A stretch of 64,000 nucleotides of DNA from Diplosphaera chodatii. Lineage: Eukaryota > Chlorophyta > Trebouxiophyceae > Prasiolales > Stichococcaceae. The stretch is taken from assembly GCA_032358165.1 (NCBI GenBank), contig JAALGY010000015.1:2790001-2854000 (forward strand), given 5' to 3'. The translations under genes and the position numbers were made by a program. This document shows, piece after piece, positions 38,678 to 49,900 of the stretch (position 1 is the first letter of the stretch; the number at the start of each line of letters is the position of its first letter). The notes below the pieces were generated by a model, which ran no database searches, had not been told where the DNA came from, and saw only the letters and a list, made by a program, of their open reading frames with translations.

Positions 38678-40942
38678 TCATGGTTCCTGCGCATTGCTGT
38701 TGGCCACGATCGGCGCAGGGCCAGGTGCCGTCTGCTTCGGCTCACCAGGCAGGTACACCTGCGGTGCCGCAGTTGCGCGGGCCGCCACTGCTGGCGGCGT
38801 CTGCAGCAGATAGAACAACCACGGGCATCTGGCATTTGGCTCGATGTTTCAATCACAGCGAGTCCGCTGATAGATGGGCACCGGTTCATCCTATGATGAC
38901 AGAGCTGTGTACGAAGAACCAGTGTACAAGGGACAGTTCGCCGTACCTCCAGGGTTGTGTACTTTGCTGTGGCGTCAGCTGCAGGGCTGGGATCCCACAG
39001 CGGCGGGCTCCGGGCACTGGCGGAAGCTGGTGGCGTCAGCACCTTGTCGATGCCGATGATGTTGCCCTGCAAAGCAGTGTGCTGTTTTTTGACCATATCA
39101 GCACCGTCCTGCAGGACGTCGCATCTGGCGCCCAGGTTACCTTTGGAGCATGTGCTGCACAGGAGCCTGCTTGGTCACGTGGTCAAGTGGCCTTTGCTCT
39201 GCGGCCACACCTTGCAAGTGAGGACGTCGCTTGTGGTTGCTCGCGCAATGCTGTTGAATGTCAGGCCCTCGCCTGGCGTCACTTGTATGGTTGCCCGCGG
39301 TCCCTGATCAGATTATGCAGGATGAACTCGAACAGATGCCACAAATGGGAAAGAGCAAACGTTGTGTGAGGTTTGAATACCACACGATGCTACTTCAGGG
39401 AACATGTGCTCTAGGGTAGTACTCTGTAGTGTTGGCATGGTGTGCGGCACTAGGTCCCAAGAAGTCGACATACAGACGCCCCACCAGCAGAGTGGACAGC
39501 ACGGTGCCCGGCAGCAGGAAGGGCGTCGTCCAGAAGGCGTCAATGACGGGCACGTTGGGCAGCAGGTGGTATGTGACGATGCGCTGCAGCAGCGCCCGGT
39601 TGGCCAGCAGCTGCGGCAGCGTCAGGCCTGCACTCATAGATTGCCAATTGCATGTATAGCCTGCCCTGCTTGTATGTGTGGGTCCGCCACGGCCTTTTGG
39701 TGCAGTAGGAAACAAAGTTGAAAAGACTGGTCAAGTACAACGGAGGGCTTGTTGTGCCGAAGTCACACACTTGCGCGTGATGCGAAAGCCGCAAAGGCAG
39801 CATTGCTGGGCGCCAGCAGCGTGAAGGAGTAGGCTGGCGAGCTGAGGTTGGTCTGCAGCCCCGCTGCATTGGCTGCCTGCAACTCAACAGGAAAACATGT
39901 CAGCAGTGATGAGCCACCACATGAAAATGCAGCTGATCTGCATAGCGTGAGGGCACCATCTGTCCAGTCTCGTGATGTGGTGAAGTCTCCGTCGCATAAA
40001 GTGCAGAGAAAACATAGATATATGTCTGCAAGCAGGCGGTGCGCATATATCAGTTTGAGGCTCTGGGGGCCACCTGCAGGAAGGTGGTGAAGCTATTGTT
40101 CTGGAGCAGCGTCTGGAAGGTGCTGCAGCAGTTGCAGCGACCGCAGCTTCGCTGGCAGTAGCCTGCGGTGCTGTAGAGCCTCGTCAGTGGCAGCGTCTGC
40201 AACCGGACGCTTGCATTGATGCTCCTGATAAGCGAAAATGCACCAACAGGCTGATGCTCGACCGCACTACAGTGAGAGCACCAGCTAGCAGGAGCATAGG
40301 TCAGGCAGGCAATTCAATCAACTGCACTCGGGTCGCACCTCCTGTGATCTCCGACTGGGACACTTTCTGCAGCCCGGGGTTGTTGCAGGCGTCACGCTCC
40401 ACCACTTGTACGCACGTCGCATTAATGGGGCCCCCAGCATAAAACTGCACCTCACAGCAGATGTCAGCATGTCGAACTTCGCACCAGTGCATATATCTGC
40501 ATGTATATAGATGCCACGATGAACCACGATGAACCGAAGCTGTGCCCTGTGCGCTCCCTCACCACTGGCGGGATGTCCGAGCATGTGCAGGCAGGGATGA
40601 TGGGGAATGACGCGGCGCACTCGTTCTTGACCACGCAGTCCTTCTGCGCCTCCTCGTCATTCCACTGTGCAACTGCGCACCACAGCATGGCGTGTGGGCA
40701 GAAACTTATGGTGCTTAAACCGCATGGCTATGGGGCGCAGCAGAATGCATCAGGGCTGCTGGCATCGGCAGAGTTGTGCTCTCTTCATTATACGCGGAAA
40801 GTCATGATCCTCGTAAGTCTGATGCATGTCAGCCTGCACTGCCAACGAAGGGTGCAAATTTGGCACCTGCTGAGGGTAGCACGAGCAGCAGGCAGGCCAG
40901 CCCCAAGCTGACACAGAGGCACTGGGTGATGCTCCCAGGCAT
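38678..40942 (-). CDS. secreted fasciclin (FAS1) domain protein with ShK-like Cys-rich segment
   Basis: Extracellular cell-adhesion-type protein. Exons on the minus strand: 40942-40867, 40672-40563, 40450-40364, 40196-40074, 39876-39771, 39627-39470, 39303-39211, 39066-38947 and 38800-38678; 331 residues. The signal peptide is MPGSITQCLCVSLGLACLLL and beyond. A Cys-rich N-terminal part (KDCVVKNECAASFPIIPACT) is followed by a ShK-toxin-like segment (DACNNPGL...GYCQRSCGRCNC). The FAS1 domain spans about residues 115-265: FQTLLQNNSFTTFLQ, FTLLAPSNAAFAAFASRAS, LQRIVTYHLLPNVPV (the YH motif) and GNIIGIDKVLTP at its end. A Pro/Ala-rich tail (KQTAPGPAPIVANSNAQEP) follows. No GPI-anchor-like hydrophobic end is visible. 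Two donors are chosen by phase rather than consensus: 40364 (AAA|GTGTCC) and 39470 (TAT|GTCGAC), so a few residues there are uncertain. Confidence 0.86.
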
Positions 40943-41663
40943 CCTGTATGTGCTGCTTGTGGTTTGCACCGCAAAGCAATCACGAGCCTGATCTGCTGAC
41001 CGATAGGCTGTTAGATCGCTTGGCCGACGTTGGGCAGAATCACAACAGCTGCTGAAAAATTGCTGTCCCGCCCTGCCTCCACGAGCTATCCCAAGCTATG
41101 CAACTGTGTGGGACCTGGTTGGGACCGCAACACTGCACTGTAGCGGCCAGATCTTCGGTGATGGGACGTTTCGCGGATCCCAGGGTGCCGGGCCTGAAGC
41201 CACGCGCAACCCATGACGTACAGGGGGGCAGCTGGCAAAAGGCACTGCCGCCGATTAAACAGGGAATGGTGGCAAAAGAGGGTGGTCAAGCATTGGTGCT
41301 GCGCGCGGTTACAGCAACACATATTAAACCCCTAGTGCGAAACTGCAGTTGCATGCACATGGCCCCGTTGACTACCGTGTGCAGCCTTCAAGTTTGATTC
41401 TGAAAAGCAGCAAAATGGTACAGGCATGCAACTACTGGTGCTCCCGCTATCAGTTGGTACCTACCTGCAGATGTGCACCAGTATCACCTGCAAGCGGCGC
41501 CGTCAACGCATCGATCAAGTCAATAAGCTGAAGCATCGTTGCCGGGCGTGCCTGATGATCCCCTTGACAACACTACCGCGGTAATTCATTCGTGAGAATA
41601 TGCCCAGCAGTATGCATGCTCTGGTTCCCTAGTGACATGGCTCTGGAGACGCCCCAAACTTCA
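40943..41663. other. intergenic region between fasciclin and glycosyltransferase-like genes
   Basis: About 720 bp containing the fasciclin promoter and the 3' UTR of the upstream minus-strand gene. No coding signal found on either strand. Confidence 0.45.
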
Positions 41664-44600
41664 TCAGGTCGCAGGTTGCTGAGCTGGCACGATGCGACTT
41701 GCCACCGGTGTGACAATTGCCACATCTGCTGATGCTGCAGCTCGTCCGAACAGCCGGCTGCCCGAAAGCAGCTTCTGTACACCCTTGCCGCTGCGTGCTG
41801 CGCCCTGACCCACTCCGTGCAGTGCATTGCTCAGCTTCAAGCGCTCGTCCGCCACCCGCTTCATGCTGCCTGCAACATCATTGCAACGCTGATGGAGCAC
41901 TGCACAAACAAGTTTGCAAGCAAAAACAATGGTGTGTCACTGCACTGCAACGAGAGTCCACTAGTGGCTGGCTACATACGTGCACTCGGGTATGATGCTG
42001 AAGGTTCCTCAATGCAGCTCGCTCGACGAGGCAACTCGGCCATCGGTTTGTCACATGAGACAGCATGGTTGTCTGATGTGTTTGCCAGGTTGCAGTGCCA
42101 AGGAGCCTAGCGACGGCGACTTTGGAAAGGTCCTCACCACAGCTGAAGCGGAAGGGGCGCGCCTCCCACTGACCGTAGTTGACAAAGTGCTCCCAGGCGG
42201 CAAGTTGCTCGACCGCAAAGTTCTTTGGCAGGTCCTGCAATCCACCAGAGCGGGAATTAGATTGTCTAATTGGGCAGCTCCGCTGCAGCACAACACATGC
42301 CTGGCATCTGCTTTCAGCACAAGCTCTGCTGGGGAGTTGGGGAATTGAAACCCCAGACTATCCACCGTACATACACTGCTCTTTCAGCGCATGTGCATGT
42401 CAGCGGTCGATGGCTGTGAATGCCTTTGTTTGATCAGGCAGCCTGCACAGAGCTTACCGGGTTGCGTCGCGCATAATAGTCCTGCTCGAAGCACTGCCGC
42501 TCCGTGGTCGACATCATCAGCGTCTTGGGCAGCTTCAGGAAGTGTGCCTCTGCTGCGCCCCTGCACATGCATCCATTTGGGCCATCATGACATGCTTCTT
42601 ATTCAACAGTGATCTGAGCTAAGGTGCAGTGCTATGTAGTACAAAACTGAACGAGATGCGAGTGTAGCAATCGTTGCTACAGTGGAGATCTACAGTCGCT
42701 GGCCGTGCTTCGAGCCAGCTTGAAGCAAGACAGGCTCGAAACATGGCCAGGGACTATTCCCAATCAGTAACCTGCAAAGCTCCTCACTCGTTGTCGATGA
42801 CATTGGCTGAGCCGGGGGCTGCGGCGCGGCGGGCGCCCGGCAGCTGCTGCGGCCCACCCACGGTGCTGCCCGTCAGCCACTTGTCGAGCTTGATGGCCGC
42901 CCGTGCGGTGGTCCACCCTGTGGGGCATGTCTCGCACAGTTTTGCAGCTGAGCTGTGATGCACAAAATCATGCGCCGCTGCTTCACGCAAAGCTGATGGC
43001 CAGCATACCTAGGTCCAGGTAGTGCGCCTTCATCTTGACGAACATGACCTCCAGCGGGTCCTGCATGCACTCGCGCATCAGTTCCTGACCTCTGCGCCTT
43101 GCTCAGATCGAAGCAGCTAAACACAGGTCTTGGCAATGTGTACCGCTTTCGTACACAGGAAGTTTGCACATACCAGGCTGACGCCGTCATTCATGTACTC
43201 CAGGTAGGGGTTCATGCCGCCATTGCAGCCCCAGTTGCTCTTGTCCCGCCAGTCTACCCCCTGCACAAAACACAGCAGCTTCGGCTTACAACTCCCTCAG
43301 ATGCTCAACCTCGCATGTTCACACAATGTATGTCAGGCAACGACCCAAGAAACAAGAGCCACCCAACAGCCAGTTCGAGCCTTGAACAGGGTGGCCCCCT
43401 GATCAACAAGCCAAGCCATAGCTGTGGTGCGCAGCCTGCACCTGGTAGCGCAGCATCAGGCAGTCCAGGTTGTGGCCCGCGGCCAGCACCGCCGCCCCCG
43501 ACCCCAGCTCCGCGTGCCAAATGGCGTCATGGATGTGGGTGTGGCACTTCAGCACCCGTCCGTCCCGCTGCAGGATGCCGAGGCCCACCTGCGCTGGTGG
43601 CACTGGCGATGTAGACCCCAGATCAGTCTGATGAAATCACAGAACGGAGGTGGGAAGCAGCCACCAGCTGCCATCCGAATCAATTGCTCTGGGATCCCAA
43701 TTTATCAACAAGTCTGTCAAGCATTTCAGCAACCTACATCTGGCTTGGTCCGCCACATGTAGACCGCATGTCTAACAGACTTGTGTGCCGGCATGGTTGG
43801 TCTCAACTGTGACGCCATTGACATGCTCTAAACAGGCTGCACACGAATATCCAGTGCATGGCGCTGCACTTGGCTCACAAAAGCAGCCTGCACCTGGTCG
43901 GTGGCCATGACATAGCTCTGAACGTGCGGGTTGATACGCCAGTCCGATGAAGGGTCACCGTTCATGGCCGACCCTGCATGGAACAGGAGCTGCACAGCTT
44001 CACTCCGAGCAGCACGCATGTCATCAATTGCTGTGCTTGGCTTATATCACTCATCGGATACACAAGACACATAGCTGGCTTTGGCAGGCCGCACAGCAGC
44101 AGTAATCAACATGTATGAAAGCAGGCGCTCCAGCGTCTGCTGCCATGCATGTCCCATTATGCTTGCTGCTGTGCTTTCGATGTTGCACTGTGAATCCACA
44201 CACAACCAGCTATTCTTCTGCCGGGGATGCGGTCAAGGACTGAACAGACTGATATCATGCCTTCGCAGCTGATCGTAGGGCCCACAAGCTTGACCGTTTC
44301 GGACAGACGGTCTGTGAAGGCAGTCGTCCAGTGGACCTGCAATCATGGCACACTTGTTTGATTCAAGTTTGGCAGCACGTCAACACAGTTTGCAAACACT
44401 GGTCCAAAGGAAAGCCGTCTAGGAGTGTGACCTGACCCACAGCGCGGACGTAGTGAAACAGCATCAGAGGTGCAGAAACACACCCACACTGCTTTCGCAG
44501 TCATGCACTTCTGAGAGTGCGCTGAGACACTTGCACACCAGGCAGAAATGTACCTGGGGTGGCCAGTGCGCAGGCAGGAAGGGCCCCCGCACGCTGGAGT

Positions 44601-45832
44601 TCATGAACACGAAGTAGGTATACGCTGAGGTGTCGAGGCCCGTCTGCATATGTGAACTCACATCAGATGACATTTGCTCTGTCACAAGTGTCCACACACA
44701 CTTTCGAATGTCATAACGGACTTGCACAAAACAGATTGGACAGGTGATCTTCTGCCAAGGCGGGCTGCACACCTCTTGCAGCACCCAGCCGAAGGTCCCC
44801 CAGTCAAAGCACACGCAACCGTAGCACACAGTCTTGTGATAGGCAGTCTTGACCTGCGGCCGTGACGTGAGTCGACGACATATGTGCTCCCATCGGTGGC
44901 AGCTGCCAAGCCTGAGCGACACTCAGCAGCATGTCTTGAGCAGTGCGCACTGGTTGGCGTGGAACTTGTAGTGGGCATTGGCTGGTAGCTCCGGCAGCAC
45001 CTGCGACATGGATGGTGCTGGGTCCTGCATGGCGGCAACACAAATGCTGTGAGGTGGTGTGCGTCCTTCCTGTGCAGGATCGGGAATGTCACGTGGCAGG
45101 CGGCAGATTGCCTCAGAACAGCATATCCTGATGAGCAGCTGGTTGTGCTAGCAGAGCATTACTTAGCAGAGTAGCAAGCGGCATGCCTGCTGCACAACGA
45201 TGATGTAATCGCAGCCGTCGCCAGGGTGCATACCGTGCTTGACGAAATACCGTAGGTTGTTGATATACTCTGCAGCTTGTGCAAAGTCCACAGTTCACAT
45301 GTATCCTGTCACGCTACATGCACCAGCTTGAAAGACCTGTGTGCTGACCACACATTTGCACAGGCACTGGACCGAAGCTGCAATGTCTGCAGCGGTGCAG
45401 AGGCTGACTGTAACCTGGATCAGTGTCGGAGAACACGTATATGACGAGGGTGTTGGGCGGCTCAGTGGTGATGCTGATGGTGCCGCCGCCCTTGCTGACC
45501 GTTGTTGTTGATCGCAACAGCGCACCTAGCATGTACGGGTCAGGGTTTAGGACAAAACCGTGGTTGTTACGGTTAAGCTACGCCGCCAACACCAGGCTTC
45601 ATGTGCAGCACCTGGCCAGTACAAGGCAAGGTATGGTGGCAGAAACCGGCTGAGCGGATGAGATGGCAACTTCCAACGAAAAGCGATCTGTACCTGACAG
45701 CACTCCTTCAGCCGAGGTGGACCACTGCACATGTTCCAGAAGTGGGGGGAGCAGGCTGCTGCGCCTAGAGGTGCCTGCTCTGACGAGCAGCGTGCCGATG
45801 ACGGCGAGAGCTGCCAGCTGCAGCAGGCGCAT
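41664..45832 (-). CDS. glycosyltransferase-like membrane/secreted protein (conserved algal family)
   Basis: Fifteen exons, about 517 residues. Exons: 45832-45694, 45525-45415, 45269-45187, 45024-44951, 44853-44773, 44643-44554, 44336-44261, 43973-43894, 43588-43442, 43260-43174, 43060-43009, 42917-42788, 42560-42458, 42234-42138 and 41869-41664. A hydrophobic N-terminus (RLLQLAALAVIGTLLV) is a signal peptide or type II anchor. Core motifs CFDWGTFGW, YTYFVFMNSSVRGPFLP, WTTAFTDRLSETVKLVGPTI, PHVQSYVMATD and VLAAGHNLDCLMLRYQGVDW recur in uncharacterised algal and bacterial glycosyltransferase-like proteins as I remember them. A second block (QCFEQDYYARR; WEHFVNYGQWEARPFRF) resembles the short repeat found at the end of such algal proteins. 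Two introns use GC donors (after 45187 and 44261). The join between the exons ending 44951 (phase 2) and starting 44853 (phase 0) does not fit, so a small exon or a different boundary is missing there. Confidence 0.75.
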
Positions 45833-46945
45833 TCCCACTGACGCCACCCGACGCCATCTCCTGCAAGACGAGGAGCAGCAGTCCTACGACGAGGCTTCCT
45901 CATCAATTGGCTGGGCATTGTGACAGGAAGCAGCCTCAGCACGCCGGCGCAGCAATGCAGACATGCTGCAGGTCTTGCATTGTGCATCAGAATTTTGACT
46001 CTCGCACCTGCTACCCCTGCCTCGAGGCGACGGACTGTGTGCTCCAAGCACTGCTGGAGCTGACTGGTAGCCGCTGGGGGGCAGGCCGGGGAGGGTCATG
46101 ACCACAGCTGCCAGACTTGCAGGTACCAATTGGCAGTGCCCCGCCGACTCAAACCTGGTGCTTGCCACGACCTGCCGCAGATGCTTGATGGCCTGCAAGT
46201 TTTACATGCCGACCTTCATGCCTCTATCGCAGCTCTTGTATGTTGTGTGCTGATCAGCTGAGCACCTGCTGCAGGTGCTCTCCTGCAGAAGCAACCCAGC
46301 CCTCACTTCATCAGAAAGGGCACAATGCCCAAACCGCCGATTTCAACGAAGACGGTGCTGATAACCAGCGGTATGCCAGTGCTTGCTGCACTGCCCAAAG
46401 GGGATGCAGCGGACCTGTGAACTGCTGTGGCGGGTCGAGGCCGTGACCTGGTCCGCCGAGGGATACCCTAGCTGGCCGCCGAGGGGCTCAGATCAGGAAT
46501 CCTCAGGCAGCAGGAGGATTGGCATCTGATGGTTAGCTGTGCATTCGTTCAGCGACTTCAACGCCAAGGTGGACCTTGCTGTGACCTGCCGATCGCGTGG
46601 CATTACCCGTGTACATACAGCATCTGTGGGCCTAAGTCGAGCCATGGGAGCGCTCTGAGAGTCCTGGTACTCGTGTGCACTCTGATTATGCCTGTTTCAA
46701 GGGCGGGTCTGTCTTTGCCCGATCTACGCCGCCAGCATACATGTGCTACATTGAGTCGTCATATGATCCTAAACACAATGTCGTTACTGAAGCTGGTGTT
46801 CCCAAAAGAATGTGCTGCTGAATCCCAGCGGCTAGAATTGCGAGAGCATGTGCCACCGACTCGAGGCACCCCAGCCAGCAGAGTGCCTTCGTGTCTGTCC
46901 AACAAAGCTCGTCAGACTGCGCTGTTTCCAGTGGAGCTGCGGTCT
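45833..46945. other. intergenic region between XPG 3' end and glycosyltransferase-like gene
   Basis: About 1.1 kb. Plus-strand open frames from 46529 onward run into the antisense of the last XPG exon and look like shadows. The XPG 3' UTR and the promoter of the downstream minus-strand gene are expected here. Confidence 0.45.
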
Positions 46946-49900
46946 CTACTGATCCTCGTCAGAAGCACTGCCGTTGTCGACGCCGGCTACCTCAAAGTCG
47001 CTGCCGCTGCTGCCGCCATCGTCCGCTGCGCCGTCGGCGTCTCCTTTCTGCTGTCTGGCGGCACCCCTGTCCTCATCGCCGCTGCTGTCGTCCAGCGTGA
47101 TGGGCTGCAGCTTGCGGCGGGCTGCAGCCGCCGCTGCCCGCTGACCCCGCTGCCTGCCGGCGGCTGGCACCCCTGCAGCACGTGACGGGTGTTGTTGACA
47201 TCAGGACAGCTGAAAGCAGTTCAGCTTCTGATGTCACAAAGTTCACACCATGTGCATGGCTTATATGACGACAGTGCAGACAGCTGACTCGCTGCCGCTG
47301 CTGTCCAAGGGTCGCACCTGAAGCTGCCGCCTCTGCCGCGGCGTCTGCCTCATCGGCTGCAGCCCTTTCGTCATCTGTAGAGGACCCGCCGCCTCCGGCT
47401 TTCCTTCTGCCACGGCCGCGTCCCCTGCCCCTACAGCGAACAGCAGAAACATGCACCCTTTCGCCGCGAACACTGTGCAGCAGCTGTGTTGCATGCAGTT
47501 GATCCACACGTGTGCTGAGAGCTAAGAGTTGTGGTCCCAATAGCATGAAAGAGAAACCCTGATCAGACGAAGCTGCCAAACATACCATGCCACTACCATT
47601 CTGCCCACCTGCCCCTGCCTCTGCCGCGGCCGCCACTCATCGCAGTTGCGCGCCTGCCCCTGCCCCTGCCGCCCCTGCTGCCGGCAGCAGGCTCCGCTCC
47701 TGGTGCTGCTCCCGTATCTGCATCAGAGATGCCAGAGTGCATTAGGCTGATATGCTGGGAGGCCTTGAGCTGCAAAGATGCCATCTCCGGTTGTCCACAT
47801 TTCACGTGCGCACATATCATACCTGATGCACTTTCTCACTCGTCTTGTAGGCTTGACACACATGCCAGAGCCGTGCTCCCCAAAGGCAGACACAAGCGCA
47901 GGGCGCACGGTGTCAGCATGCAAGCACCTGCGCGCGGGACGTTGAAGGCGTCCTCCGTCGCAGCCAGCGCAGCCGCGAACTCGGGGTCCAGCTCCTCCGC
48001 CTGCGATTCAAGAAATCGAGTTTTGAGGTGAAAACCCTGTAAAGATGCAGACCGACGCAGGCCGAGAGGTGCAAGCAAGCAGCAGCCGCCCATCGGCGCC
48101 CAGCCACCGCATTCATGTCCCGCATGTGGCCGGCTTTCCATGGAAGTGCCAGTGCATGCGCGCACCTCGCCGATGCCGGCCGCGATGTCGTCCAGGGCCT
48201 GCGAGCCGGCGCCGGCGCCGCGCAGGAGGGGCACCCCCGCCGCGGCGCCCTCCTCCAGGTGGATGTCCGGGTTGGTGTTGCCGGAGATGCCCTGCACCGC
48301 TTTCTGCAGCCGACGCGCACAAACGTGAGCATGCAGATGGATCTGTCGATGGCTCATGCGCTGCCACCCCAAGTGGGCGCTGATTCCAGATCTGAAGGCA
48401 CGGCCAGTGCTGAATGACTTGACACGGTGCTGCACGTGGGTTCAGGACACTGAGGTGACCAACAGCAAAGTACTGCGGTCGTGATGGCTGTAGTCGCCGT
48501 GAGCGCACAGCTAGCAAGGTGCAGTGCAATCCCGCAACTCGCTGACTGGCACATCGGAGCCGACTACAGCTGCACAAGTGCAGCAGTGTGCCACAGAAAC
48601 GCCAACAGGCGATCCAGCGCTCCGAAACATCTGGCTGGCCCCACAGGCCAGACACCCCCAAACAGAGGGCGCGCCTGCAGCCGCTTGGACTTGATCTTGG
48701 CGAAGCGCTGGGAGAAGGTGAGGAAGTGGTCCAGCCGCGCCTGCCCCTGCCGCTCGTCGTGCGCCCGCAGCACCGGCACCAGCAGCTCGTCCGCCTCCTC
48801 CTGCGGGGAGGAGATCATCGGATGCGCTGAGCTACCAGCTTTGGCGGCGACGAATGGCAGGCAGGCGGCGACGAATGGCAGGCAGGACGTGTCATGTGCA
48901 CCACTTGCACTCCAGCAACCGTGGCATGGCACCACGTCATGGCCGACCCTGCACCAACTTGTGACTGGCTGCTTCACAGATGACTTGACGATCACGACAG
49001 ATGATCGCAAACTAGAATAGTTTCTTCTGCTGTGTGCAAGTATGGGTCGCAGCAGCACACCTTGCTCCAGCCGAACTTGGAGTAGCAGAACTTGCGGAGC
49101 AGCTCCAGGTCGGGGCGGCCGTGCGTGATCTTGGCGCGCGACATGTCCACCCGCGGCTTGGCGTACGCCTCCGCCACAGCGGCGCTCGGGAACGACTTGG
49201 GCATGTCCCAATTCTTCCTGCGATACCACGCAAGAACGTCTTGCAAACTGGGCATTTAGTAAAACCCAGCCACTGGCGGCAGCAGCTCTCGAAGCTCCAA
49301 ATCAAACTCATGAAAGTGTGGCACGAGGTAACCCTGGTGCTTGCACATACTGCAAATCTTGCAATGAGGATGTGGACATGTAGAGTGCACCTGACGGTGC
49401 GGTGTTTGCGCTTGAACTCCCGCAGCAGCGGCGGCTCCTCCTCTTCGCCCGCCGCTGCTGTGCCAGCAGCCTCTGCCTCGGCGTCTGCAGAGTGGCACTT
49501 CCACTCTTGCAACATGACAACTCTGGACTTCTGGACTGAGGAAACGAAACCTTTGCATTCGTCATGTCAAGGCCATCAACTGGCAACTGGTGCCGATGTC
49601 CAAACGAGCAGAATGAGGAGATGCAAACGAACAAATGCAGGGATTGAACGTGCAACTTTGCAGCCAGTTGGCGACACCCGACCCACCTTCGCCCCCGGCA
49701 GCTGCGTCCTTCTTGCGCCCGCGGCCCCTGCCCTTCTTGGCGGCGGCCTTGATGGCATCGGCGTCGGGCGCCAGCACCCATCGCCGAAAGCCCATCAGCG
49801 CATCGTCCCCCGTGAAGCTGTTGACCACCTCCACCGCGTTGACGATGCCTGCAACAGTGAGGGGATGATGGTTCGTAGTCTGTGGGTCCCGGAACAGACT

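Noticed and set aside
46529..47185. 218-codon plus-strand open frame
   Set aside because: Runs into the antisense of the last XPG exon; the minus-strand reading with acidic and RG-rich tail is more coherent.
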